In this document: positions 26,781 to 34,032 of the stretch, one piece after another
How positions within the stretch are numbered: position 1 is the first letter of the stretch
Layout: every line of letters begins with the position of its first letter
DNA from: an uncultured Pseudomonadota bacterium
GTDB taxonomy: Bacteria > Pseudomonadota > Gammaproteobacteria > Methylococcales > Methylomonadaceae
DNA: 34,032 bases
Assembly (NCBI GenBank): GCA_903848905.1
Contig: CAINHP010000124.1
Coordinates: 1 to 34,032, forward strand
Direction: 5' to 3'
Position numbers and translations under genes: made by a program
The notes under the pieces: generated by a model
The model's input: the letters and a program-made list of their open reading frames with translations, nothing else
Told to the model about the DNA's origin: nothing
Database searches by the model: none

Positions 26781-27503
26781 ATGGCAATTGTAACGAATAC
26801 ACTCAATTATTTAGATGGCGACACCCTTTTAGAAGGTTTCTTTGCGTTTGATGATGCCATTGTCGGTCAGCGTCCAGCGGTCATTGTCAGCCACGCGTGG
26901 GCGGGGCGAAGTGAATTTACGTCAGAGAAAGCCATTAAGTTAGCTGAACTGGGGTATGTTGGTTTTGCGCTGGATATGTATGGCGCGGGAAAATTAGGGC
27001 AAACCGATGAAGAATGTGGCGCGTTGATGCGTCCTTTCGTCGAAGACCGCGCGTTGCTGCAAAAACGCATTGGCGCAGCGCTTGCCAATGTGCGTTTATT
27101 GCCTTGGGTGGATGATAAAAATATTGCCGCCATGGGCTTTTGTTTTGGTGGACTGTGTGTCCTCGATTTAGCACGGACAGGCGCAAACGTCAAAGGTGTG
27201 GTGAGTTTTCACGGTTTATTACATGCACCGGCTAATTTAGATAATCCCAAAATAACCGCCAAAGTGCTTGCGCTTCATGGTCACGATGATCCTTTAGTGC
27301 CGCCAGCGCAAGTGACCGATTTCCAAGCTGAAATGACAAAAGCTGGCGCAGATTGGCAGTTACACACGTATGGTAATACCGTCCATGCCTTTACGAATCC
27401 GCTGGCGAGTGATTTTGCCGCAGGGTATCAATTTTGTCCAAATGCCAATCGTCGCGCGTGGCAGGCAACAGAAGATTTCCTCGCAGAAATTTTTGCTCAT
27501 TAG
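26781..27503 (+). CDS. Dienelactone hydrolase family protein
   Basis: 240-residue α/β-hydrolase. The nucleophile is a cysteine in the elbow GFCFGG (about 116-121), as in true dienelactone hydrolases. The aspartate is in LALHGHDDPLVPPAQ (about 173) and the histidine in GNTVHAFTNP (about 202), giving a Cys-Asp-His triad. The substrate in this organism is unknown, because no aromatic-degradation genes flank it. Such genes are common as stand-alone esterases. It starts 3 bases after the phosphatase gene and is likely translated with it. Confidence 0.9.
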   Translation: MAIVTNTLNYLDGDTLLEGFFAFDDAIVGQRPAVIVSHAWAGRSEFTSEKAIKLAELGYVGFALDMYGAGKLGQTDEECGALMRPFVEDRALLQKRIGAALANVRLLPWVDDKNIAAMGFCFGGLCVLDLARTGANVKGVVSFHGLLHAPANLDNPKITAKVLALHGHDDPLVPPAQVTDFQAEMTKAGADWQLHTYGNTVHAFTNPLASDFAAGYQFCPNANRRAWQATEDFLAEIFAH

Positions 27504-27569
27504 TATGTGAATTTCGCGTTAACAACCACTGGATGCTTTTTCCTTCAACTTAAATAATAAGAAACCACT

Positions 27570-28811
27570 ATGAACGCATTTACTGAAGTATTTTTATTGA
27601 TGTTTGCTGTTGTGACAGCAACGCAATATTGGCTGGCAAGACGACAAGCCGCTTATGTTTTCGCCAATAAAGAGTCTGTTCCCTCAGCGTTTGCACAAAC
27701 TGTGTCGCTTGCCGCGCACGAGAAAGCGGCTGATTATACCCTTGCAAAATCGAAACTCGGCGATGTTGAGCGTGGCCTTGGCGTGGTGTTACTTTTAGGA
27801 TTGACGATTTTTGGCGGTATTGACGCGGTGTTTGAATTTTGTGCCGCGCACATTGCCTCTCCTTTAATGGCGGGGGTAAGTTCGATTGCGTTGTTAACCT
27901 TATTGATGTCACTTTTTGAAATGCCGGTGAGTTGGTATGGCACGTTTGTGATCGAAGAAAAATTCGGTTTTAACAAAAGCACGCCTGCGCAATTTATCAA
28001 AGACGAGTTGATGCAATTAACCCTTGCGGCCGTCATTGGTTTGCCGATTCTTGCGCTGGTGCTTTGGGTAATGGACAGCGTGGGTGAATACTGGTGGGTC
28101 TTTGCATGGGCGATTCTGATCAGTTTTTCACTGTTAATGAGCTGGTTATTTCCGACATTAATTGCCCCGTTATTTAATAAATTTACACCTATGGAAGATG
28201 GCGAGCTGAAAACGCGTATTTCAGGTTTGCTTGAGCGTTGTGGTTTTAATAGCCAAGGCATTTTTATTATGGATGGCTCAAAGCGTTCGGGTCACGGTAA
28301 TGCGTATTTTACGGGTCTTGGCAATAATAAACGCATTGTGTTTTATGATAACTTGGTCGCGTCACTTGATGATGAAGAGCTGGAAGCGGTCTTAGCGCAT
28401 GAGCTTGGGCATTTTAAATGCAAACACGTTGTGAAAATGCTCATCACCTCGTCTATCACCAGTTTCATTGGTTTTGGCGTTTTAGGGTGGATGATTAAAG
28501 AAGACTGGTTCTTTACGGGTTTAGGCGTTTCGCAGCCGTCGAATGCAGCAGCGCTTTTATTATTTATGTTAGTGGCACCGATTTTCACTTTTTTCATGCA
28601 ACCGGTCAGTGCGTATTTTCAACGCAAATTTGAATTTGAAGCCGATGATTTTGCCGCGCAACACGCGCAGGCGAGCAGACTTGTTAGTGGTCTTGTGAAA
28701 TTGTATGAAGAAAATGCGAGTACGCTAACCCCTGATCCGCTTTACGCATCATTTTATTATAGTCATCCGCCCGCAGCGGTGCGTATTGCCCATCTAATGG
28801 GCAACAAATGA
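27570..28811 (+). CDS. M48 family membrane zinc metallopeptidase (Ste24-like)
   Basis: 413-residue integral membrane protease related to CAAX prenyl protease 1 (Ste24) and bacterial HtpX. The zinc motif HELGH is at 277-281 (LAHELGHFKCKHV), and the third ligand glutamate lies in FEFEADDFAAQ (about 356-360). Hydrophobic helices are visible at about 70-90, 100-118, 150-168, 174-193, 292-310 and 328-348. The N-terminal half matches the peptidase_M48_N pattern with VIEEKFGFNKST. Bacteria lack farnesylated CAAX proteins, so the role is probably membrane protein quality control. Its stop overlaps the rsgA start by ATGA, implying coupled translation. Confidence 0.92.
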   Translation: MNAFTEVFLLMFAVVTATQYWLARRQAAYVFANKESVPSAFAQTVSLAAHEKAADYTLAKSKLGDVERGLGVVLLLGLTIFGGIDAVFEFCAAHIASPLMAGVSSIALLTLLMSLFEMPVSWYGTFVIEEKFGFNKSTPAQFIKDELMQLTLAAVIGLPILALVLWVMDSVGEYWWVFAWAILISFSLLMSWLFPTLIAPLFNKFTPMEDGELKTRISGLLERCGFNSQGIFIMDGSKRSGHGNAYFTGLGNNKRIVFYDNLVASLDDEELEAVLAHELGHFKCKHVVKMLITSSITSFIGFGVLGWMIKEDWFFTGLGVSQPSNAAALLLFMLVAPIFTFFMQPVSAYFQRKFEFEADDFAAQHAQASRLVSGLVKLYEENASTLTPDPLYASFYYSHPPAAVRIAHLMGNK

Positions 28812-29683
28812 GTGTTGATACGCTTGAAGGATTAGTCCTTGCCCATTTAGGGCAGGGTATTGCGGTAGAACACGAAGGCGACATCATTTTATGTCAGCCG
28901 CTGAGAAAACTAGACACAGTCACCGTTGGCGATCGCGTAATGTGGTCGCTCGTCGCGCCCGAACAAGGGCGCATTGAGTCCATTTTGCCGCGTCGCTCTC
29001 TGTTGACGCGGCCTTCGCGCAACGACAAAATTCGCCCCGTTGCGGCAAATATTGATACCGTTTATGTCGTATTTGCTGTTGAGCCTTATTGCGATTTTCT
29101 ACTCCTCGATCAATATCTTGCGATTTGTGAAAATCGAAATTTCAATGCCGCATTGATTTTAAATAAAACTGATTTACCGATTGCGCCCGATATTGAAGCC
29201 GAACTTGCTACTTATGTGAATTGCGGCTACGCACTTTATCGCGTGAGTGCGAATAATCCAGAAACGTTAGGTGAACTTAAACAGGCTATGCGCGGTCAGG
29301 TGAATATTTTCACGGGTCAATCGGGTGTGGGGAAATCTTCACTCACGAACGCCATTATTCCCGACAAACAACTCAAAACCAATACCGTCTCCGCGACCAC
29401 AAAACACGGACGGCATACGACGACGGCGGCGACGCTTTACCATCTGCCCGAAGGCGGTGATTTAATTGATACACCGGGCGTGGCCATTTTTGGTTTAGCG
29501 GATATTTCGCCTGCGCAACTTGCGCAAGGGTATCGAGAATTTTCCCCTTATTTAGGGAAATGCCAATTTAACGATTGCAGCCATAATTTAGATAAAGGCT
29601 GTGAAATACGCGCGGCCGTTGAGCGCGATGATATTTCCTCATTGCGTTATTTACGATTTTTAAAATTACACGAAAAAATGTGA
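28808..29683 (+). CDS. rsgA: RsgA, ribosome small-subunit-dependent GTPase A
   Basis: Checks late 30S subunit maturation. The GTPase motifs are circularly permuted, as the family requires: G4 NKTD (119-122) precedes G1 GQSGVGKSS (170-178) and G3 DTPGV (about 219). An N-terminal OB-fold (about 1-75) and a C-terminal zinc finger of the form C-x4-C-x-H-x5-C ([14 protein letters not shown]) complete the 291 residues. It starts inside the stop of the M48 gene and ends inside the pyrB start, so the three genes form a tight translational unit. The M48-rsgA pair recurs in β- and gammaproteobacteria. Confidence 0.96.
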   Translation: MSVDTLEGLVLAHLGQGIAVEHEGDIILCQPLRKLDTVTVGDRVMWSLVAPEQGRIESILPRRSLLTRPSRNDKIRPVAANIDTVYVVFAVEPYCDFLLLDQYLAICENRNFNAALILNKTDLPIAPDIEAELATYVNCGYALYRVSANNPETLGELKQAMRGQVNIFTGQSGVGKSSLTNAIIPDKQLKTNTVSATTKHGRHTTTAATLYHLPEGGDLIDTPGVAIFGLADISPAQLAQGYREFSPYLGKCQFNDCSHNLDKGCEIRAAVERDDISSLRYLRFLKLHEKM

Positions 29684-30645
29684 GCATGATGACAACGAAC
29701 CTTCAATTAACTGCCGAGGGCAAATTAAAACATTTTCTAACGCCTGAAGGCTTAAGTTCTGCTTTACTTACCGCTATTCTTGATAAGGCAGAAACGTTTT
29801 TTGATGACAGTTCTCCTCAAGTGAAAATTAAATCCATGCCGCTGCTACGTGATAAAACAGTGGTGAATTTGTTTTTTGAAAACAGCACCCGAACGCGCAC
29901 GACCTTTGAGCTGGCGGCAAAACATTTGGGCGCAGAAGTGGTGAATATGAACATTGCCACGTCAGCCACGTCAAAAGGCGAAAGTTTGCTCGATACTATT
30001 CGCAATTTAGAATCGATGTTTGTCGATGCGTTTGTCGTGCGTCATGCGGTGAGTGGGGCGGCGCACTTTATCGCCCAGCAAACTGCATCACATATTAGCG
30101 TCATTAACGCGGGCGATGGTCAACACGCCCATCCCACACAAGCCATGCTTGATATGTTCACCATTCGCCAGCATAAAAAAGACTTTTCCAATTTACGTGT
30201 GGCGATTGTGGGCGATATTTTGCATTCACGCGTGGCGCGTTCTGAAATTCATGCGCTCACTATTTTAGGTGTGAAAGAGGTTCGTGTCATTGCGCCCAAA
30301 ACGCTGTTACCTGCAAAAATTGAAACGTTAGGTGTCACAGTGTCACATGATATGGCGCAAGGACTTGAGGACATTGACGTGATTATCATGCTGCGTTTGC
30401 AAAAAGAGCGCATGAGCTCTGCGTTGCTACCTAGTGAGAAGGAATATTTTCAGTGTTTTGGATTAACAGAGCAGCGATTGAAACTGGCTAAGCCTGATGC
30501 GATTGTGATGCATCCGGGGCCTATTAATCGAGGCGTTGAAATTGAGTCACACGTTGCCGATGGCAATCAATCGGTGATTTTGCAGCAAGTGAGTAATGGC
30601 GTGGCGGTGCGAATGGCTGTCATGGCAATGGCGATGCTGTCTTAA
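29680..30645 (+). CDS. pyrB: Aspartate carbamoyltransferase, catalytic chain
   Basis: Catalyses carbamoyl phosphate plus aspartate to N-carbamoyl aspartate in pyrimidine synthesis. The 321-residue frame carries the carbamoyl phosphate loop [13 protein letters not shown], the HPTQAMLDM segment, [17 protein letters not shown], the RLQKERM loop and the [11 protein letters not shown] region. The start is probably GTG 29680, overlapping the rsgA stop by 4 bases; ATG at 29686 or 29689 are alternatives. No pyrI or pyrC follows, so it may form the unregulated trimer or a complex with a PyrC encoded elsewhere. A strong terminator ends the transcript. Confidence 0.95.
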   Translation: MSMMTTNLQLTAEGKLKHFLTPEGLSSALLTAILDKAETFFDDSSPQVKIKSMPLLRDKTVVNLFFENSTRTRTTFELAAKHLGAEVVNMNIATSATSKGESLLDTIRNLESMFVDAFVVRHAVSGAAHFIAQQTASHISVINAGDGQHAHPTQAMLDMFTIRQHKKDFSNLRVAIVGDILHSRVARSEIHALTILGVKEVRVIAPKTLLPAKIETLGVTVSHDMAQGLEDIDVIIMLRLQKERMSSALLPSEKEYFQCFGLTEQRLKLAKPDAIVMHPGPINRGVEIESHVADGNQSVILQQVSNGVAVRMAVMAMAMLS

Positions 30646-30690
30646 TGGGCATGTAATCGTAATAGGTAGCGGGATTATGCTCAAAATAAT

Positions 30691-30734
30691 ACGCCCACAA
30701 GGACAATAAATACAGTGTTCTTGTGGGCGTTTTT
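30691..30734. terminator. Terminator shared by convergent pyrB and a small gene
   Basis: ACGCCCACAAG (30691-30701) and CTTGTGGGCGT (30720-30730) form an 11-bp perfect stem followed by TTTT on the plus strand. On the minus strand the exit tract is ATTATTTTG, so it can serve both pyrB and the convergent 51-residue gene. Confidence 0.9.
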
Positions 30735-30736
30735 AG

Positions 30737-30892
30737 TTACTCAATATCTTTTTTCCACTGCGCACGAAACCACAAATACGCTCCAATTCCCACAGTAGCT
30801 AAGACAAAAAGTCCTATCAGTATAGGATGTTCATAAAATGTTTCAAAAAATGCACCTGTTCCGTGTGACGTCCCACGATAATACGGCCCCAT
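30737..30892 (-). CDS. Small single-helix membrane protein (51 residues)
   Basis: A short gene: MGPYYRGTSHGTGAFFETFY, then the hydrophobic helix HPILIGLFVLATVGIGAYLW (about 22-41), then a basic tail RAQWKKDIE. The Shine-Dalgarno AGGGG lies 6 bases before the ATG at 30892; an ATG one codon earlier (30895) is also possible. Its stop is immediately followed by the terminator shared with pyrB. The clear start site, membrane helix with a positively charged C-terminal tail, and correctly placed terminator make it a likely real gene. The family is not recognised. Confidence 0.7.
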   Translation of the reverse strand: MGPYYRGTSHGTGAFFETFYEHPILIGLFVLATVGIGAYLWFRAQWKKDIE

Positions 30893-31020
30893 CATTCACC
30901 CCTTATGATTTTTGTTATTGTTGTAAAAGTTAAGTGGATCTATTTCTGACTCTTTACAGGGGTATTTTACCACGATAAACGATTCATACAAACGTTGTCA
31001 CGGTACATTTTTAGCGGGCA

Positions 31021-31191
31021 ATAAAAAGCCCGCATAAAGCGGGCTACCTGAGTAATTATTTTTATTATTATCCTGTCGTTCTAGGCAATTTCCCAGCGAC
31101 GTCGACTCAAGTTGAAAATTTCTACTATTTATTATTATTGTTATGTTAGCTTCTAACAAAGCTACCTACCTAATCGCTTTCTCTCGAAAGC
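31021..31191 (-). ncRNA. Candidate structured small RNA of about 170 nt
   Basis: A 300-base gap on the minus strand after nnrS looks like an independent RNA. It opens with a stem-loop GCTTTC-GAGA-GAAAGC (31176-31191) at the predicted transcript start. A second stem follows, TAGCTT/AAGCTA (31147-31164), then a third, GTCG-CUGGG with CCUAG-CGAC (31075-31100). It ends in a terminator, AGCCCGC-TTTAT-GCGGGCT (31045-31027), with a T run (31026-31021). Single-stranded stretches rich in AAYAAYAA motifs lie between (AACAATAATAATAA; ATAATAATAAAAATAA), the kind of site Hfq binds, as in CrcZ-like RNAs. A sigma-70 promoter lies just upstream. No coding frame fits. I cannot name a known family. Confidence 0.6.
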
Positions 31192-31197
31192 AGGTAC

Positions 31198-31225
31198 ATT
31201 TTAACGGAAATTATGATTATGTCTA
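31198..31225 (-). promoter_or_regulatory. Sigma-70-type promoter of the candidate small RNA
   Basis: On the minus strand -35 TAGACA (31220-31225; 5 of 6 to consensus) and -10 TAAAAT (31198-31203; 5 of 6) are 16 bases apart. The predicted start is about 31191-31192, the first base of the first hairpin. Confidence 0.55.
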
Positions 31226-31348
31226 TTTAAAAAATAGATTGTTTCCAAAAAAAACATAAATTTATTTTCGAATATCAATGAATACAATGAGTTGTGAAAT
31301 AGGTGTTATTTTAAAAACAGGCAATTAGTGCTTTTTATTGTGGAAAAC

Positions 31349-32527
31349 TTATAAATCATCTACGCGTTTCTTCATTAAAACGGGTGAGTAAATCACCACG
31401 AATAAGGCAAATGCACCCAGCCAAGCCAGTGTGGCTAAATAAAACAGTACCTGTTGTTGAGCGCTAAAGGTTAGCGGCATCACAACGCGAAAGAGCGCCG
31501 CGAGATTGATAAGCACAAATGCGATTACAATGGGTTGAGAGGCTTTAAGGGCCTGGCCAGTGTGACCAAGTGCCACGCGTGCCATCATGCCGAGAGTGAG
31601 TGTGCCAATACCACCTAGTGTGAAGGCATGCAGGGCCAGTGATGGGGGAATCCAATCCCATGCAGCAAAAGCCGTTAAGACAAAGCCTAAAATCAACCAG
31701 CCATACCCTAGATGTAAAATCCAAAGGAGGGGAACAAAGGTAATTCTATAGATACTCCATCGAGCTAATCGCCAAGCGTTTAATCCCGCTGTTATTAAGG
31801 CGACAAGTCCTAAAAATACACCTGATTCAACTGCGCATTGCAGACTAAAGAACACAATCGTGCTTCCTATCGCTAAATTATCAAGCATGGGACTGCGAGG
31901 GATAATCACGCCTTTTAAGCCACGTTCAATAAAAAAGGGGAAGAGGCGGCCTGCGATAAATACGATCATTAAGACAATGGTTGCAAGGGCGATATTTATG
32001 CCCATTGTGGCGCTCGTACTTGAAAAACCAAGCATTTGGGCATGAATACACGCATTGGCAAGCATTAACCATCCCAGTAACCCGACAAATGCTAAATTTC
32101 GGTAATTCTTTGCTTGAATTAACGCTTTGCCCACCACGAAAGTGAGCGTCGGCAAAAAGGCAAAATCCACGAGCGCGATGAGCTCATTGGGGAGTAAGCC
32201 GGCATAAAATGGCAAAATTCGCCCATATAGCCAAAGTAAACTCAAGCCGACTAGGCCTTCTCCTTGCAGGGTAATTTTGCCTGTCCAATTACTGGCCGCT
32301 GTTAGCAAAAAACCGGCAATGACGGCTACACTGTAGCCGAGGAGCATTTCATGTGCGTGCCAGTAAGTATTGGCAAAATAGGTCGTGTTAGTTAACGAGC
32401 CTTGCGTAAATTGTTGCCAAACAATCAGTAGCACCAAGGCAGATAGACTGGCAAGTAAGAAAAAAATGCGAAAACCTAAAGTGAAAAGGGGGGCGTTAAG
32501 ATAGTTGGAAAACGAGTGTGGTGTCAT
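31349..32527 (-). CDS. nnrS: NnrS family membrane protein
   Basis: 392-residue polytopic membrane protein of the NnrS family, associated with nitric-oxide stress and denitrification; known members are haem- and copper-containing. About 12 hydrophobic helices are visible. The family signatures are NTYWHAHEMLLGYSVAVIAGFLLTAASNWTGK (in part, about 54-85), RLFPFFIERGLKG, and LHAFTLGGIGTLTLGMMARVALGHTGQ (in part) near the C terminus. Conserved histidines in WHAHE, LHAF and LGHTG are likely metal ligands. No nitric-oxide reductase or regulator is in the window. The short palindrome at 32553-32564 is a possible operator for an NO-responsive regulator. Confidence 0.93.
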   Translation of the reverse strand: MTPHSFSNYLNAPLFTLGFRIFFLLASLSALVLLIVWQQFTQGSLTNTTYFANTYWHAHEMLLGYSVAVIAGFLLTAASNWTGKITLQGEGLVGLSLLWLYGRILPFYAGLLPNELIALVDFAFLPTLTFVVGKALIQAKNYRNLAFVGLLGWLMLANACIHAQMLGFSSTSATMGINIALATIVLMIVFIAGRLFPFFIERGLKGVIIPRSPMLDNLAIGSTIVFFSLQCAVESGVFLGLVALITAGLNAWRLARWSIYRITFVPLLWILHLGYGWLILGFVLTAFAAWDWIPPSLALHAFTLGGIGTLTLGMMARVALGHTGQALKASQPIVIAFVLINLAALFRVVMPLTFSAQQQVLFYLATLAWLGAFALFVVIYSPVLMKKRVDDL

Positions 32528-32552
32528 GATTATTCTATATTTTGGATTTACT

Positions 32553-32564
32553 TGTTATGTAACA
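32553..32564. promoter_or_regulatory. Palindrome upstream of nnrS, possible operator
   Basis: TGTTATGTAACA is a 5+5 bp palindrome with a 2-base centre, 26 bases upstream of the nnrS ATG. It resembles a half-matched FNR/DNR-type site (TTG on one side, CAG on the other). The assignment is weak. Confidence 0.35.
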
Positions 32565-32722
32565 GGGCTATACCTTAATAAATTTAATAAATTAATGAGT
32601 TATAGTTGCAAATTCTTAAAAATCGCTTTGTAATTAAGAACCTTTAATGCAAAGCACTGTATATGCGGTGGTCTAAATCATCAATGTTGATGGAATGTTT
32701 GTGGTGTTTATTCATCATTAAC

Positions 32723-32762
32723 AAAAAACCACCGCTGATTTCAATTTCGGCGGTGTTTTTTT
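32723..32762. terminator. Bidirectional Rho-independent terminator
   Basis: CACCGC (32730-32735) pairs with GCGGTG (32750-32755) and the stem extends inward by three more pairs. Seven T residues follow on the plus strand, and six A residues precede it, giving a T run on the minus strand. It ends the nuclease-like operon that reads leftward from 33881 and separates it from nnrS. Confidence 0.88.
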
Positions 32763-32778
32763 GTGGCGCGTGGGGAAT

Positions 32779-33114
32779 TTAAACTGAAAAATCCATGTAA
32801 TAGTTTTCGTCGTCGATTTTATAAAAATCTATATCGGTTCTTCCATATTTTAACAAATGCTCCATTATTACAGGTTCGCCAAGTGGAACACCTAACCTTT
32901 TTCTAAAGTATTCGCCAATTAAACTTTTGTTATACGGAGTTTGAATTGCTTTGCCATTTGCTTGTGTCCTTGTGAAAAAAATAATTTCATTGTCATCCGT
33001 TAGAACAGCAAAATGCCAATCGTAATCACGAAAAAAATCAGTTTTCCAAAGTTTCGATGGAAGTGAAATTAAATTTTTGTTGAGATAATCAGCGTTTAGC
33101 TCAAATTTTTCCAT
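32779..33114 (-). CDS. Putative DNA-recognition domain protein of restriction-enzyme type
   Basis: 111 residues. From memory the sequence resembles the C-terminal B3-like DNA-recognition domain of NgoFVII/BfiI-type restriction enzymes. It contains LPSKLWKTDFFRDYDWHFAV, FFTRTQANGKAIQTPYNKS, GEYFRKRLGVPLGEPV and YGRTDIDFYKIDDENYY near the end. No catalytic domain is present, so if real it would act as a specificity subunit. It overlaps the end of the upstream DUF3883 gene by 19 bases, and no strong Shine-Dalgarno is visible, which suggests translational coupling. Base composition is more A+T-rich than in the housekeeping genes. It could be a stand-alone fragment of a larger enzyme. The family call is moderate. 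Confidence 0.6.
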   Translation of the reverse strand: MEKFELNADYLNKNLISLPSKLWKTDFFRDYDWHFAVLTDDNEIIFFTRTQANGKAIQTPYNKSLIGEYFRKRLGVPLGEPVIMEHLLKYGRTDIDFYKIDDENYYMDFSV

Positions 33115-33881
33115 GAAATTGAATCGCTATGATAATTTAGTTGCGTCGATGTAATTGTTTTGGGCGTTAGGTTAATGTGTGTAACTGGATTAAAAATAAC
33201 ATTCATATTAGGATGTTCATCTAAATTGCTGATGACGATTAAAGCGTAATCGTCATTGTATTCTTGTGCTTTATTAAATTCATTTTTTGTCATTCTAATA
33301 CTTCCGTAGTTTGTTCTTAGTCCTTTTACTTCAGTTAAAAAGAAGTGATTTTTAACTTCAATTTGAAAATCATAACCATCACCAAACATTCGTGCATCTT
33401 CAAGTACGCCACTTGCAAATGAATCAATTTTTTCATAATTTGAAATGAAAAAAGTCTCTGCTTCCTGTCCGGTTAATTGCAATTGTTTGAATTTACTTTT
33501 TATAATCGGACTTATTGATAATTCTTCACTGACTAATTTATCAGAAATGGAGTTATTTTTGATATAGAGTTTTACAATATCTGCGTAAGCATTCGCATCA
33601 AGTGAACCAAAAAGTGAATCGATTAAAATTTTACGATGGATGTAAGAATCAGCTTTTTGCCACCAACCTCTTCGATTATTTTCAAAGAACGGGTCAAATA
33701 AATCTTGCCGGTTTTTAACTGTTCCAACGGTTTCTGCTATGTCAATTTGAACAATATATTGATAGAAATCTGTTTTTGTTTTAAATCCAAAAAATTCAAT
33801 AAATCGATTATCAAATTTAGCGAGTCCATAGCCAATTAGATTCAAAACTTCATAATTTTCGTGTTTTCCTTTTGTATCCAT
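33096..33881 (-). CDS. DUF3883 (NO VEIN-type) nuclease-like protein
   Basis: 261 residues. The C-terminal half (about 138-222) is a DUF3883 domain. It begins LTGQEAETFFISNYEKI, then EDARMFGDGYDFQIEV, then FFLTEVKGLRT and SIRMTKNEFNKAQEYNDDYALIVISNL. GYD (D171) and E184-V-K186 resemble a PD-(D/E)XK nuclease core. The N-terminal half has FIEFFGFKTKTDFYQYIV and VGTVKNRQDLFDPFFENNRRGWWQ. DUF3883 genes are frequent in restriction and defence loci. The partner downstream has a DNA-recognition-type domain, so the pair may be a restriction-like module. No methyltransferase is in the window, but upstream DNA is cut off at 34032. Confidence 0.75.
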   Translation of the reverse strand: MDTKGKHENYEVLNLIGYGLAKFDNRFIEFFGFKTKTDFYQYIVQIDIAETVGTVKNRQDLFDPFFENNRRGWWQKADSYIHRKILIDSLFGSLDANAYADIVKLYIKNNSISDKLVSEELSISPIIKSKFKQLQLTGQEAETFFISNYEKIDSFASGVLEDARMFGDGYDFQIEVKNHFFLTEVKGLRTNYGSIRMTKNEFNKAQEYNDDYALIVISNLDEHPNMNVIFNPVTHINLTPKTITSTQLNYHSDSISWKNLS

Positions 33882-33963
33882 CTTTATCGTGTTTTGATTA
33901 TAACTAAAAATTTTTGACGAATGTTTTTTGAACGCATTTGCATCCTACAAGAATAGTCAGTTT

Positions 33964-33997
33964 AGTGATTGACAAGGACTTTTGCCCCGCAATCACT
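33964..33997. repeat. Inverted repeat upstream of the DUF3883 gene
   Basis: AGTGATTG (33964-33971) and CAATCACT (33990-33997) are perfect 8-bp inverted repeats around an 18-base loop, about 83 bases upstream of the DUF3883 start. Candidates are an operator for the cassette or a hairpin ending a gene beyond the window. It lacks the conserved ends of an integron attC site. Confidence 0.55.
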
Positions 33998-34032
33998 TCT
34001 AATAACTACTGTTTTTTTTGAATATCATATTG

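Noticed and set aside
33964-33997. Integron attC site
   Set aside because: The inverted repeat lacks the conserved RYYYAAC/GTTRRRY ends and no integrase or cassette array is present.

Overview
This window looks like a piece of a gammaproteobacterial chromosome with moderately low G+C. The gene order supports that. eno is followed by ftsB, rnhA and a YafS-like methyltransferase sit divergent to mltD, yraN is divergent to rsmI, and zur precedes a ZnuD-type receptor. A DUF928 protein, an NnrS protein and the tail of a Beggiatoa-style filamentous-haemagglutinin exoprotein hint at the sulphur-oxidising Thiotrichales, but I treat that placement as tentative.

Layout. 1-130: 3' end of a 5S rRNA and its terminator. 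218-3236: rimO, eno, ftsB. 3320-6198: a PAS-GGDEF-EAL cyclic-di-GMP enzyme overlapping a PP-loop predicted tRNA-thiolation enzyme. 6244-7342: prfB with its programmed +1 frameshift. 7527-8915: a DUF928 protein, then about 800 bases of decayed DNA holding hairpins and a frameshifted haemagglutinin remnant. 8916-12981: rnhA, YafS-like methyltransferase, mltD, yraN, rsmI. 13123-17651: a flagellar and accessory island with a full flagellin under a sigma-54-type promoter, a small membrane protein, flaG, a 5'-truncated and frameshifted second flagellin, and two small unknown genes. 18019-21177: an unusual tpiA, a flavin reductase, and rmuC interrupted by one in-frame amber codon. 21230-23968: zur and znuD, each with a Zur-box-like palindrome. 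24057-26227: ppk1 behind a Pho box. 26292-27503: a low-molecular-weight phosphatase and a dienelactone hydrolase. 27570-30645: an M48 protease, rsgA and pyrB, compactly overlapping. 30737-32527: a 51-residue membrane protein, a candidate structured small RNA, and nnrS. 32779-33881: an A+T-rich two-gene cassette (DUF3883 nuclease-like protein plus a putative restriction-enzyme DNA-recognition domain), probably acquired.

How the parts work together. Most genes are housekeeping: translation quality (rimO, prfB, rsmI, rsgA), glycolysis (eno, tpiA), cell division (ftsB), wall turnover (mltD) and pyrimidine synthesis (pyrB). Two nutrient-response units can be read from DNA sites: zinc (zur/znuD) and phosphate (ppk1). 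The most notable accessory signals are the putative small RNA at about 31021-31191, the inserted and substituted triosephosphate isomerase, the flagellin remnant exactly one base longer than the matching part of the intact gene, the amber codon in rmuC, and the nuclease-like cassette at the right edge. No CRISPR array, complete insertion sequence or tRNA gene was seen.
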